Below are positions 26,823 to 36,182 of a DNA stretch of 64,000 nucleotides, in pieces. The DNA is from DASRDS01 sp035570055 (GTDB taxonomy: Bacteria; Gemmatimonadota; Gemmatimonadetes; Gemmatimonadales; Gemmatimonadaceae), in assembly GCA_035570055.1 (NCBI GenBank), contig DATMLM010000053.1, forward strand, positions 1 through 64,000. The letters run 5' to 3'. The stretch's first letter is position 1. Each line of letters begins with the position of its first letter. The notes below the pieces were generated by a model that was given only the letters and a program-made list of their open reading frames with translations, ran no database searches and was not told where the DNA came from. The translations under genes were made by a program, and so were the position numbers.

Positions 26823-27639
26823 GACGGTCGGCGTGCTCGTCTACGATCTCGCGGCCTACCTCGGTGACACGCGCGAGGCGCGCCAGTTGGTCGCGGCCCT
26901 CCTCGATCGCCCGCGATCCTGGCCCACCCTGCACGCCGGCGAGCCCGCGCCGCGCGAGCTCGTCGAGCGTGCGGCCATGGCCGCTCGAATGATCAAGGCT
27001 GGCGCGCCAGTGGCGTATGCCGTCGGCCGCGCCGCCTTCAGACACCTCACGCTCCATGTCGATGAGCGGGTGCTGATCCCCCGGCCTGAGACGGAAGTGC
27101 TGGTCGACCTGGTACTGTCGGAGTGCCGAACGGGAACGGTCATCGACCTGGGGACTGGGTCGGGCGCGATTGCTTTGGCCCTGGCAACTGAAGGCTCGTA
27201 TGCGCGGGTGATAGGCACAGATATCTCAACCGACGCGCTGGCGGTCGCTGCGACGAACGTGAGCACCCTGGTCGAGTTGCGCCACGGCTCATGGTTCGCA
27301 CCCTTGCAGGGCATAAGGGCCTCGGCGATTGTCTCGAATCCACCGTACATTTCGTACGACGATGCCTTGGACGCGAGTGTCCGAGACTGGGAGCCCCCGG
27401 TCGCGCTCCTCGCTGCCGATGGTGGAATGGCGGCGATCCGCGAGATCGTGCGAGGGGCGCCGACGGTGCTCGATATCGGCGGCCTCCTGGCTCTCGAAGT
27501 CGATGCGCGGCGTGCGTCGCTGGCCGCCGAGCTGGTGATGTCGGATGGGCGGTACGTCGAGTGCCAAGTTCGGCTCGACCTCGCGGGACGAGAGCGGTTC
27601 GTGTTGGCACGCTATATAGGATCGCACGATGACTCTTGA
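26815..27639 (+). CDS. prmC: Release factor glutamine methyltransferase PrmC
   Basis: A 274-residue SAM-dependent enzyme that N5-methylates the GGQ glutamine of release factors. It has the N-terminal helical domain with G-A-P-V-A-Y-A-V-G, then V-L-I-P-R-P-E-T-E, the SAM site D-L-G-T-G-S-G and the catalytic N-P-P-Y in S-N-P-P-Y-I-S. GTG 26815 overlaps the prfA end by 8 nt; GTG 26831 is an alternative. Substrate and enzyme are thus cotranscribed. Confidence 0.94.
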
Positions 27640-27985
27640 AGAAAAGGCAGTGGAGCTCGGCCGCATGATCGGCCAAAGCTCCGAATATCAGGCCGTCAAG
27701 CGCGCGAACGAGGCGCTCAACGACGATCGCGAGGCCGTCGCGACGTTGCAGCAGATGGAGCGCGTCCGGCAGGAAGCGCAGCAGATGATCGAGCGCGGCG
27801 AGAACCCAACGCCGGAGATGGAACACCGGCTCGACGAGCTCCTTGGCAGCATCCAGGGGAAGACGGTCTATCAGCGAGCCGTCGCGGCCCAGGAGAACTT
27901 CGACAAGATCATGCTGCGCGTGAACAACTGGATCCTCGACGGCATCCGCAAGGGTGCGACGAGCTCGATCATTACGCTCGGCTGA
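27629..27985 (+). CDS. YlbF/YmcA-family protein
   Basis: A 118-residue, almost wholly alpha-helical protein starting 11 nt inside the end of prmC. The pattern E-K-A-V-E-L-G-R-M-I followed by S-E-Y-Q-A-V-K-R-A and a long charged helix fits the YlbF/YmcA (Com_YlbF) family. In Bacillus, members form a complex that modulates RNase Y. No such partner is visible here, so the function is inferred only at family level. Confidence 0.8.
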   Translation: MTLEEKAVELGRMIGQSSEYQAVKRANEALNDDREAVATLQQMERVRQEAQQMIERGENPTPEMEHRLDELLGSIQGKTVYQRAVAAQENFDKIMLRVNNWILDGIRKGATSSIITLG

Positions 27986-27988
27986 CCC

Positions 27989-28621
27989 GTGTCGGGACGC
28001 CTGGTCGTGCTCGAGGGCGCGGATGGCGTCGGCAAGACGACCCAGGTCGAGCGGCTCATCGCCCACCTGCGCGAGCGCGGTATCGATGCGGTGTCCCTGC
28101 GCGAGCCGGGCGGCACCCCCCTCGGCGAGCGCATCCGGGCGATCCTGTTGGACCTCTCAGGAGCGGGAGTCAACGACCGGGCCGAGCTGCTGCTCTTCCT
28201 GGCGGCGCGGGCGCAGCTGGTGCCCGAGGTGACCAGGGAGCTCACCGCGGGTCGGACCGTCGTGTTGGACCGGTTTTTTCTCTCGACCTACGCCTATCAG
28301 ATCGCCGGCCGCGGTCTGCCGGAAGAGGACGTCCGGCGCATCAACGCGTTCGCGACCCTGGGGCGGGTCCCGGATCTCACGGTCGTGCTGGCGCTTCCGC
28401 CCGAGGACGCGCGCGCCAGGGCGGGGGAAGGGGATCGAATCGAGCGCTCGGGGATTGATTTCTATGAACGCGTTGCCGGCGCATTCGGTATGTTTCTCAC
28501 CAAGGCCTGGCAACGGGAGCATCCCGAATGCGGCCGTATCGTCGGGATCGATGCGCGCGGCAGTGAGGACGAAGTCGCCGATCGCGTGTGGGCGGCGGTC
28601 GCTCAAGTAGCGGAGGTGTAG
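27989..28621 (+). CDS. tmk: Thymidylate kinase
   Basis: A 210-residue kinase converting dTMP to dTDP. The P-loop is E-G-A-D-G-V-G-K-T-T near residues 9-18. R-E-P-G-G-T-P binds substrate, and the D-R-F-F-L-S-T-Y-A-Y-Q segment corresponds to the DRY/DRx region. Length and order are normal. The start is GTG 27989, three bases after the YlbF-like gene. Confidence 0.95.
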   Translation: MSGRLVVLEGADGVGKTTQVERLIAHLRERGIDAVSLREPGGTPLGERIRAILLDLSGAGVNDRAELLLFLAARAQLVPEVTRELTAGRTVVLDRFFLSTYAYQIAGRGLPEEDVRRINAFATLGRVPDLTVVLALPPEDARARAGEGDRIERSGIDFYERVAGAFGMFLTKAWQREHPECGRIVGIDARGSEDEVADRVWAAVAQVAEV

Positions 28622-28622
28622 G

Positions 28623-30227
28623 TTGCGGTCACGAGCAGTCATAGTCGCCGGGACATTGAGCGCGGCGGTCATCTGCGGCGGGTGGTTCCTCGAGAACGGG
28701 CTCCGCGGGTCGACTGGGCCATTGCATCGCGTGCAAGTGGGCGGCACGGGCGCCGAGCTGTTCGACGAGGTCGCCGACCATGTCCAGCACCGCTTCGTCG
28801 ACTCGATCGGCCCGGACTCGATGTACCACGCCGCCGTGACCGGCATGCTCTACGAGCTCGGTGATCCGCACACGGCGTATCTCTCGGCCGACCGCTACAT
28901 GCGGCTGCAGGAGACCACGAATGGCTCCTACATCGGCCTCGGCGTGCAGATCGACATTCGTGGCGGATGGATCACGATCCTCGCGCCCGTGCCAGGGTCA
29001 CCCGCCGAGCGGGCGGACCTCCGTACCGGTGACCGGCTCGTCGAAGTCGACGGGCAAAGCACCCAGGGATGGACGCAAGACGAGGCCAGCAAGGCGCTGC
29101 GTGGCGAGCCTGGGTCGGTCGTGCACCTCACCGTCGAACGCCCCGGCGTTGAAGCCCGCATCCCGATCACCGTCACGCGCCGGGAGATTCACGTGCGCGC
29201 GGTACCGCGCGCCGCGGTCATTCGGCCCGGTGTCGGCTACGTGCACGTGACGGTGTTCAGCGATTCGACGGCGCGGGAGCTCAAGCACGCCGTCGACTCG
29301 CTGCGGAGCCGCGGGGCCAAGTCGCTGTTGCTCGACCTGCGCAACGATCCCGGCGGACTGCTCGCCCAGGGCGTGCAGGTCTCGGAGCTGTTCCTCGCGC
29401 GCGGCGATACGATCGTGTCGTTGCGCGGCCGGACGCCTGGGGCGACGCAACAATTCGTTGATCACGATCCGGCGCAGTGGGCGGATATGCCGCTCGTCGT
29501 CCTCGTCGATCGTGGCACCGCCAGCGCGGCCGAGATCGTCGCCGGCGCGCTCCAGGATCACGACCGCGCCGTGCTCGTTGGAACCCCGACCTACGGAAAG
29601 GGGAGCGCACAGTCGCTGATCCAGATTGAGGGCGGCGGCGCACTCAAGCTCACCACCGCGCGGTGGTTCACCCCGTCGGGCCGCAGCATCAGTCGTCCGA
29701 CCGCGAAGCCCGAGGACGACGATAGCGGCCCCGACTCGACCACCGCGGACACCACGCATCGTCTGCAGTATCAGACCTCGGGCGGCCGTATCGTGTATGG
29801 TGGCGGGGGCATCACCCCCGACGTGATCGTGAGCGACCCGGGCGTGTCCGATGCCCAGGCGGCGTTCGAGACCGCGCTCGGCTCCAAGCTGCCGGCATTT
29901 CGTGATGCGCTGACGGCGTACGCGCTGTCGCTCGAAGGCACGCACGCGCTCTCGTCGCCGGATTTCGCGGTCACGCCCGCTATGCGGGACGAGTTGTACA
30001 AGCGGATGCGCGCCAAGGGCATCGTGCTCGACCGCGCGACCTACGACGCGGCAGCGCACTACGTCGATCAACAGTTGGCGACCGAGATGACCCGCTACGT
30101 GTTCGGCGTCGACGGGCTGTTCACCCGCTCGCTCACGCACGATTCGGTGCTGGTCGTCGCCGCGGATCTTGCCAGCAAAGCGACGTCACCCGCCGATCTG
30201 CTGCGGCTGACTACCGCCCATAAGTAA
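28623..30227 (+). CDS. S41-family C-terminal processing peptidase
   Basis: A 534-residue exported serine protease. An N-terminal signal anchor (about 5-22) is followed by a helical region, a PDZ domain (about 100-185, with G-L-G-V-Q-I and G-D-R-L-V-E-V-D-G) and the S41 core. The catalytic Ser is in D-R-G-T-A-S-A-A-E and the Lys in Y-G-K-G-S-A-Q. A 150-residue C-terminal helical extension follows. The family trims periplasmic and envelope proteins. The start is TTG 28623, one base after tmk. Confidence 0.93.
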   Translation: MRSRAVIVAGTLSAAVICGGWFLENGLRGSTGPLHRVQVGGTGAELFDEVADHVQHRFVDSIGPDSMYHAAVTGMLYELGDPHTAYLSADRYMRLQETTNGSYIGLGVQIDIRGGWITILAPVPGSPAERADLRTGDRLVEVDGQSTQGWTQDEASKALRGEPGSVVHLTVERPGVEARIPITVTRREIHVRAVPRAAVIRPGVGYVHVTVFSDSTARELKHAVDSLRSRGAKSLLLDLRNDPGGLLAQGVQVSELFLARGDTIVSLRGRTPGATQQFVDHDPAQWADMPLVVLVDRGTASAAEIVAGALQDHDRAVLVGTPTYGKGSAQSLIQIEGGGALKLTTARWFTPSGRSISRPTAKPEDDDSGPDSTTADTTHRLQYQTSGGRIVYGGGGITPDVIVSDPGVSDAQAAFETALGSKLPAFRDALTAYALSLEGTHALSSPDFAVTPAMRDELYKRMRAKGIVLDRATYDAAAHYVDQQLATEMTRYVFGVDGLFTRSLTHDSVLVVAADLASKATSPADLLRLTTAHK

Positions 30228-30230
30228 GCT

Positions 30231-30986
30231 TTGAGGGTCGCCATCCTCGGCCCCGGGCGCGCTGGTCGCTCGATCGCCAACGCGCTTGGAGCCGCCGGTA
30301 TCGCTGTCGATCTCATTGGCCGCGGCGATCGGATGACACCCGCCGACGTCGTGCTCGTCACCGTGCGGGATGGAGACCTCCCTGCCGCGCTGTGTGGCCT
30401 GCGCGATCTCCAGGACGGCGCCGTGGTACTGCACGCGAGCGGGGGAACGGATCCGGAGGCCGAATTGAACGCGCTCCGTGAGGCCGGCCATCCAGTGGGA
30501 ACGTTTCATCCGATCGTGCCGCTCGCCGACCCCGACACGGGGCCGACCATGCTCCGTGGCGCTTGGATCGGCGTAGACGGCGATGCCCCGGCGATCACGG
30601 TGGCTGAGTCGCTCGCGGCCGCTATCGGAGCGCACGTGCTCGCGATCCCGGCCGGCGCCAAGGCCGGATATCATGCCGCCGCGGTCATCGCCGCGAACTT
30701 TACCGCGGTGCTGGCGGCGGCGGCCGAGCGGACAATGCGACGCGCAGGGCTCGAGGCGGCACAGGCGCACGCGGCCGTGTCGCGTTTGATGCGGGTATCG
30801 ATCGACCACGTGGCCGCGCTCGGCCCGGAGCGGGCCCTCACGGGGCCGGCCGCGCGAGGCGATATGGACACGATCGAGCGGAACATCGCGGCGCTGGCCG
30901 ACGATCCCGCCGTGCGCGATCTCTACGTGGCGGCGACCCGGATCGCGATCGAGCTCGCGCGGGAAAGCCGTCCCTTACATCCCTGA
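30231..30986 (+). CDS. Rossmann-fold protein (DUF2520-like)
   Basis: A 251-residue protein resembling NADP-dependent F420-like/6-phosphogluconate-type dehydrogenases with a DUF2520 C-terminal domain. The N-terminal G-P-G-R-A-G-R-S-I (about 7-15) is the dinucleotide loop. H-A-S-G and F-H-P-I-V-P-L-A are typical of the family, and the C-terminal helical part has A-A-V-I-A-A-N-F near residue 150. The reaction is unknown. The start is TTG 30231. The end overlaps convergently with lolA by 12 nt. Confidence 0.82.
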   Translation: MRVAILGPGRAGRSIANALGAAGIAVDLIGRGDRMTPADVVLVTVRDGDLPAALCGLRDLQDGAVVLHASGGTDPEAELNALREAGHPVGTFHPIVPLADPDTGPTMLRGAWIGVDGDAPAITVAESLAAAIGAHVLAIPAGAKAGYHAAAVIAANFTAVLAAAAERTMRRAGLEAAQAHAAVSRLMRVSIDHVAALGPERALTGPAARGDMDTIERNIAALADDPAVRDLYVAATRIAIELARESRPLHP

Positions 30987-31646
30987 GCCGTTCAGCATCG
31001 CCTGCCGGTCGACGATCTTCACGCCGCTCGGCGGAGTGTAGCTGAACTGGGATTTGTCGACGGGGACATTGAACGCGAGCTTCGTGAACCGAATGCGGCG
31101 CGTCGACCCGGTGCCGTCGACGACCTGGAACTGACGCACGATGCCATCATCGTCGTCCACCCAGACGGTGGCCATGGTGTACTGCCCGGGCTTCTTGGGT
31201 ATGAGCACCAGGATGTGCGCCTTGTGTCCCAGCGCCGTGTCGGCCTTGCCGAGCGTGACGTCGAAGCGCGTGCGTGGGGAATCCGTGAATTCGCGCACGA
31301 AGTCGACCGCGGCCGCTTCGTTATCATCGTTGCCCGCGAGCGGCATTTTGATCACCTGGCCCGGCGTCGCGCTCGGCGCATAGACCCAGAGCCACGTGCC
31401 GTCGGCGACAATGCGGTCGCCGGCTGGCTCGATGAACTTGACCGATAGCCGGTTCGGGCGAAGCTGCAGCATCTCGCCCTTGGCGTTCGATGTGTCGCCG
31501 GTGAGGCCGCTCGTCAGGATCTGCTCGAACGAGGCTTTGACCGTGCTGACGTGCTCGTACGCGGTATGGGCGCGCGTGAGCACGTCGTCCACACCCTGCG
31601 CAGCGGCGCGTGACGCACAGAGCGCCAAGATCAGGACTATACGCAT
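30975..31646 (-). CDS. lolA: Outer-membrane lipoprotein carrier protein LolA
   Basis: A 223-residue periplasmic chaperone that ferries lipoproteins from the LolCDE exporter to the outer membrane. A signal peptide (to about residue 17, A-A-A-Q) precedes the LolA half-barrel fold. The fold is shown by V-K-A-S-F-E-Q-I, G-E-M-L-Q-L-R-P-N-R-L and D-G-T-W-L-W-V-Y. It overlaps the aroF end by 10 nt, the last gene of the long minus-strand operon. The lolCDE genes are not in the window. Confidence 0.9.
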   Translation of the reverse strand: MRIVLILALCASRAAAQGVDDVLTRAHTAYEHVSTVKASFEQILTSGLTGDTSNAKGEMLQLRPNRLSVKFIEPAGDRIVADGTWLWVYAPSATPGQVIKMPLAGNDDNEAAAVDFVREFTDSPRTRFDVTLGKADTALGHKAHILVLIPKKPGQYTMATVWVDDDDGIVRQFQVVDGTGSTRRIRFTKLAFNVPVDKSQFSYTPPSGVKIVDRQAMLNGSGM

Positions 31647-32668
31647 GGTGACTCCACCCCGCGACCGATCGCTTGAGCAATAAGACGCAACTCGACGACG
31701 AGCTGCGCGAATTGGTTGGGGTACAGGGACTGCGCGCCGTCGGACAACGCGCGATCCGGTGTTGGATGGACCTCGACGATCACGCCATCGGCGCCAGCCG
31801 CGAGCGCCGCGCGGGCCATCGGGATGACTTTATCTCGCGCACCCGTCCCATGGCTCGGATCAGCAATAATCGGTAGGTGCGATTGCGTGTGAACAGTGGG
31901 CACGGCAGTAAGATCAAACATATTCCGTGCCGCTGGGTCAAACGTCCTCACGCCGCGCTCGCACAAGATCACCTGGCCATTGCCCTCAGCCAGGATGTAC
32001 TCGGCGCTCAGCAACAAATCACTGACGGTCGCGGCCAGCCCGCGCTTGAGCAAGACAGGTTTGTCCAGCCGTCCAACACACTTGAGCAGCGAGTAATTCT
32101 GCATGTTCCGCGCGCCGATCTGAATGCAGTCGGCGTACTCAGCCACCAGATGCGCGCCTTCTTCGTCCATGGCCTCGGTGACGATGGGTAGCCCGGTTTC
32201 TTTTTTGGCCATCGCCAACAATTCCAGGCCCCGTTTGCCGAGCCCTTGGAACGCATACGGCGAGCTGCGCGGCTTGAAGGCCCCGCCGCGCAGGGCAGTG
32301 GCACCCGCGGCGCGTACGGCACGCGCGGCGGCGAGAATCTGCTCTTCGTTCTCGACGGAGCAGGGCCCGGCGATGATCACCACGTCCGTACCGCCGACGG
32401 TTACGCCAGGGGCGAGCGTGACGACCGTGTTCTCTTGCCGCCACTCGCGGGAGACTTGCTTGTACGGCTGCGTGACGTGAATGACCTGCGCGACGCCCGG
32501 CAGCGCCTCGATGCGCGAGCTGTCGACGCGGCCGTCGTTGCCGACGAGGCCCACGGCCGTCCGCTGCGCACCCGGCATCGGCGCGGCCTGATACCCCATC
32601 TCTTCGATCGTGCGCACCACGCGGTCGATGTCGACCTGCGCCGCGCCGTGTTTCATGACGACGAGCAT
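31637..32668 (-). CDS. aroF: 3-deoxy-7-phosphoheptulonate synthase (type I-beta)
   Basis: A 343-residue DAHP synthase, the first step of aromatic amino-acid synthesis. The N-terminal 70 residues form the ACT/FL-like regulatory domain of the I-beta class. The barrel carries A-G-P-C-S-V-E, K-P-R-S-S-P-Y, Q-I-G-A-R-N-M-Q-N, D-P-S-H-G-T-G and the terminal E-V-H-P-x-P metal/phosphate motifs. It sits between smc and lolA, with 3 nt to smc. Confidence 0.94.
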   Translation of the reverse strand: MLVVMKHGAAQVDIDRVVRTIEEMGYQAAPMPGAQRTAVGLVGNDGRVDSSRIEALPGVAQVIHVTQPYKQVSREWRQENTVVTLAPGVTVGGTDVVIIAGPCSVENEEQILAAARAVRAAGATALRGGAFKPRSSPYAFQGLGKRGLELLAMAKKETGLPIVTEAMDEEGAHLVAEYADCIQIGARNMQNYSLLKCVGRLDKPVLLKRGLAATVSDLLLSAEYILAEGNGQVILCERGVRTFDPAARNMFDLTAVPTVHTQSHLPIIADPSHGTGARDKVIPMARAALAAGADGVIVEVHPTPDRALSDGAQSLYPNQFAQLVVELRLIAQAIGRGVESPCV

Positions 32669-32671
32669 ATA

Positions 32672-35600
32672 TCAGTCCGCCGCGCTATCGAGCGCAGTCT
32701 CCTGGCGTAAACGCACCCCGACGAGCGACGACACGCCGGGCTCCTGCATCGTGACGCCGTAGACCGCGTCCGCCGCTTCCGTCGTCGTCCGCGGGTTGTG
32801 CGTGATGACGATGAACTGCGTCCGGGACTTGAACTCCAACAGCATCCGAACGAAGCGGCCGATGTTCTGGTCGTCGAGCGGCGCGTCGACCTCATCCAGT
32901 AGACAGAACGGACTCGGCTTCGTTAAGAATATACCGAAAAGCAGGGAGAGGGCGACCAACGCGCGCTCGCCGCTGGACAGCAGGTGGATCCGCTGCGTCC
33001 GCTTGCCGCGCGGCGACGCATGGATCTCGATGTCGCAATCGAGTGGCGTCTCCGGATTCTCGAGTCGCAGCTCGCACTCGCCGCCGCCGAACAGCGTCAT
33101 GAAGATCTGACGGAAGTTGTCGCGCACCTGCGCGAACGTCGTCAGGAACAGCTCACGCGCGGTCGTGTCGATTTCGCGAATCGCTTGCTGCAGCGAATTC
33201 TTTGCCTCGGAGAGATCCGTGCGCTGGGCCGTGAGGAATTCGAGTCGCTTCAGCTCCTCGTCGTGCTCCTCGATCGCCAGCGTGTTCACCGGCCCCAGCG
33301 CGGCAATCTGCTCTCTGAGCTCGGCCGCCTCGGCGCGCACGGTCTCTATGCTGGCTTCGCCGTCCACGGTCGCGCCGTCGACTTCGGCGCACAGCTCGGC
33401 CAGCGACCGATGCCACTCGGTCTCGACCCGATCGCGCACGGTCTGCGAGCGCGCCACGAGCTCGGTGCGTCGCAACTCGGCCCGATGCGACTCCGTCGCC
33501 ATGGCGTCCGAGGCCGCGCGCGCATCGTGCAGCGCGCGCTCGCTGCGCATGAGCGATTCGTCGGCCGCCGAGACCGCGAGCTCGGCGTTCATGAGCTGCG
33601 TCTCGCCATCGCCGAGCGTCGCCTCGCGCGCCGCGAGATCGACGCGCCAGACGGCGAGCTGCGCCGCCAACTCGGCGTCAGCAGCCGAAAGCGACTGCAA
33701 TTCGGTCTCGAGGGCCGAGAGCTTCGTGGCGGCCGCGGCGTGCTCGTCGCCGAGCCGCCGCGCGCGATCCGCGGCGACGTGGAGCCGCGCCTCGGCCTGC
33801 GCCACCGCAACCTGTGCCGCCGTACGCCGCTCGCGCGCCGCCTCGTGATCCGCCGTCGCGGCGTCGATCGCCGCACGCGTCCCACCCGCCGCGCCCTCCC
33901 GCTCAACGAGTCGCGCTTCGACTTCGCCCGCTTGCGCGGCCAGCCCGGCGAGCTTCTCGGACAGCACCTGCGAGCGCTGCGCGAGCCACTCGGCAAGCGA
34001 TGCCGCATCGGCCAGATCCCGCTCGGCCCGCGAACGGCGGCGCCCCGCATCATCGCGATGCTCGGTCGCCCGCCGCGCGGCTTGCTTCGCGACGGATGCC
34101 GCCTCCGCCGCCGCGACCGCCCGCTCGGCCGTCTCGGCGAGCGCCGAGCGCGCGATCTCCGCCTCGCGGACCGCGGCGTCGCGCCCGCGGATCGCGTCGG
34201 CTTGGGCGACGCGCGAGGCGGCGATCTCGCCGCGCCGGCGGAGAGGACCCGGCCCCGCGGCGGTTCCTGGCAGCCACACGGCTCCCCGGCCATCCTCGAA
34301 TGCGACGCCATCCCCGAGATCCCGCGCTCCGCCGAGCAGCACACGGATCCACCCGGCGACAGCCGACTCGGCTTTCACACGCTCGCTGAGACCGGCGGTG
34401 CTCGTCGCCGGGGTCTCGGCGTCGAGCGGGAGTAGCAGCAGTGGCCCCGGGTCGCTCTCGGCGTGCCATGCCCGGACGGCATCAGCGGTCGCGCGATCGC
34501 GAACGACGACCGCGTGCAATGTCGCACCGAGGAATCGCTCGACGACCGCGGCGGCGTCCTGATCGGCGACCACGAAATCGCTGAGCGGGCCGAGGATCGA
34601 GTCCTCTCCGAATCGGCGCCCTCGCTCGGCCAGGAGTCGCGCGGCAGCCGGGGCGAGCCCGACGCGCTCACGCTCCAAGGATTCGAGTGCGGTGACCTTG
34701 CCATCGAGCGCGGTCACGGCCTCGGTCGCACGGGCCACCGCGCCGCGGCGGTCCGCCTCGGTGGTCTGTGCGGACTGCAGCGCGGCACGAGCGGTGGCTT
34801 CGGCTGTCGTCGCGTGCTCGGCGGCATCGGTGGCGAGCGCGAGCTCCTCGGTCGCCACGTCGACTTCCCGCGCGATCGCCTGGGCGCGGTCACCCAATGA
34901 TTCACGCTCGGTGTCGAGCGCGCGGACGCGATCACCAACCTCTCCGTTCTCGCGCTGGGCCGCTGCCTGGTCGATGGCCAGGCGTCCGACGCGATCACGG
35001 AGCTCGCGGAGCTCGCGTTCCTCGCGGTCGAGCGCCTCGCGTGCGCGACTCACCGCGCCACGGGCGATCTCTTCAGAGGTTGTGACTTCCGTGAGGTTCG
35101 TCCTGACTTGCGCAACGTCATGTTCGGCGGTCGTACGATCTGCGTCCGCTTGATCCCGCTCGGCCCGCACGCGCTCGTCGAGCGCCACGCCATCCCGCCG
35201 CTCATCCTCGGCGCGCTGACGACGGGTCGATGCATTGCGTTGCCGTTCCTCGGCGACCGCGATCTCGGCGCGGCGCTCGTTGACGCGCTGGCGCAACTCG
35301 GTCACGAGTCGCGACAACTCGGCGCGGCGCGCCTCGGCTTCGCCACGTGCCAGTTGCGCTTCTTCGCGGCGGCGTTCGGTGTCGGTCACTGCGTGCTGCG
35401 ATGACGGCACGTCGAGCGCCAGTTGCTCCAAGCGCGCGATGACCGTCGCGAGCTCGGCATCGGTCGACTCGAGGTCTCGCAGGGCGAGCGAGACTTCGGC
35501 GATCAAGCGGCGGGACATCAATTCGGCGTATCGCTCGGCACGCTTCCGTTGGCGCGCCAAGGACCTGACGTGCGTCTGCACCTCGCTGAGCAGATCGTCG

Positions 35601-36175
35601 AGGCGTTTCAGATCGACCGCGGTCTCTTCGAGCCGTCTCTCCGTACTCCGCCGTCGATCACGATACAGTCCAACGCCAGCCGCCTCTTCAAACAACTCGC
35701 GCCGTTCGTCCGGGCGATCCGACAACAATGCGTCGATCATCTTGCTTTCGATGACGACGCCGGCGTCGGCAGCCAGGCCGGTCCCGCGAAGGACGTCTTG
35801 GATGTCGCGTAAACGGCATGGCGAGCGATTCAGGAAGTAGTCACTGTCCCCGGAGCGGCTGAGACGGCGCGTAATCACCACCTCGCGGAACGCGACAGGC
35901 AGCGTGCCGTCCGAGTTGTCGAAGTGCAGGGATACCTCGGCCACGTTGACCGCGCGCCGGGCCGAAGACCCCTGGAAGATGACCTCGTCCATCTTCGCCC
36001 CGCCGCGCAGCGTGCGGATCCGCTGCTCGCCGAGCACCCACCGGACGGCGTCGGAGACGTTCGATTTCCCGCAACCGTTGGGGCCAACGATGGCGGTGAC
36101 TCCGGGTTCGAAGAGCAGGTGAGTCTGGTCGGCGAAGCTCTTGAACCCGTGTAACTCCAGCTTTGTCAATCGCAT
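32672..36175 (-). CDS. smc: Chromosome segregation protein SMC
   Basis: A 1167-residue condensin ATPase. It has the N-terminal Walker A G-P-N-G-C-G-K-S at 32-39, a long coiled coil, a hinge (about 500-650), a second coiled coil and the C-terminal ATPase half. That half holds the signature L-S-S-G-E-R-A-L and Walker B L-L-D-E-V-D-A-P-L-D-D. The signature normally reads L-S-G-G; here the first Gly is Ser. ScpA and ScpB are not encoded in the window. It lies in the operon below the SPOR-type proteins. Confidence 0.96.
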   Translation of the reverse strand: MRLTKLELHGFKSFADQTHLLFEPGVTAIVGPNGCGKSNVSDAVRWVLGEQRIRTLRGGAKMDEVIFQGSSARRAVNVAEVSLHFDNSDGTLPVAFREVVITRRLSRSGDSDYFLNRSPCRLRDIQDVLRGTGLAADAGVVIESKMIDALLSDRPDERRELFEEAAGVGLYRDRRRSTERRLEETAVDLKRLDDLLSEVQTHVRSLARQRKRAERYAELMSRRLIAEVSLALRDLESTDAELATVIARLEQLALDVPSSQHAVTDTERRREEAQLARGEAEARRAELSRLVTELRQRVNERRAEIAVAEERQRNASTRRQRAEDERRDGVALDERVRAERDQADADRTTAEHDVAQVRTNLTEVTTSEEIARGAVSRAREALDREERELRELRDRVGRLAIDQAAAQRENGEVGDRVRALDTERESLGDRAQAIAREVDVATEELALATDAAEHATTAEATARAALQSAQTTEADRRGAVARATEAVTALDGKVTALESLERERVGLAPAAARLLAERGRRFGEDSILGPLSDFVVADQDAAAVVERFLGATLHAVVVRDRATADAVRAWHAESDPGPLLLLPLDAETPATSTAGLSERVKAESAVAGWIRVLLGGARDLGDGVAFEDGRGAVWLPGTAAGPGPLRRRGEIAASRVAQADAIRGRDAAVREAEIARSALAETAERAVAAAEAASVAKQAARRATEHRDDAGRRRSRAERDLADAASLAEWLAQRSQVLSEKLAGLAAQAGEVEARLVEREGAAGGTRAAIDAATADHEAARERRTAAQVAVAQAEARLHVAADRARRLGDEHAAAATKLSALETELQSLSAADAELAAQLAVWRVDLAAREATLGDGETQLMNAELAVSAADESLMRSERALHDARAASDAMATESHRAELRRTELVARSQTVRDRVETEWHRSLAELCAEVDGATVDGEASIETVRAEAAELREQIAALGPVNTLAIEEHDEELKRLEFLTAQRTDLSEAKNSLQQAIREIDTTARELFLTTFAQVRDNFRQIFMTLFGGGECELRLENPETPLDCDIEIHASPRGKRTQRIHLLSSGERALVALSLLFGIFLTKPSPFCLLDEVDAPLDDQNIGRFVRMLLEFKSRTQFIVITHNPRTTTEAADAVYGVTMQEPGVSSLVGVRLRQETALDSAAD

Positions 36176-36182
36176 CTACTGT

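Noticed and set aside
32984..34435. Plus-strand open frame (483 residues) opposite smc
   Set aside because: Shadow of the SMC coiled coil, Arg/Leu-rich, no recognisable domain.
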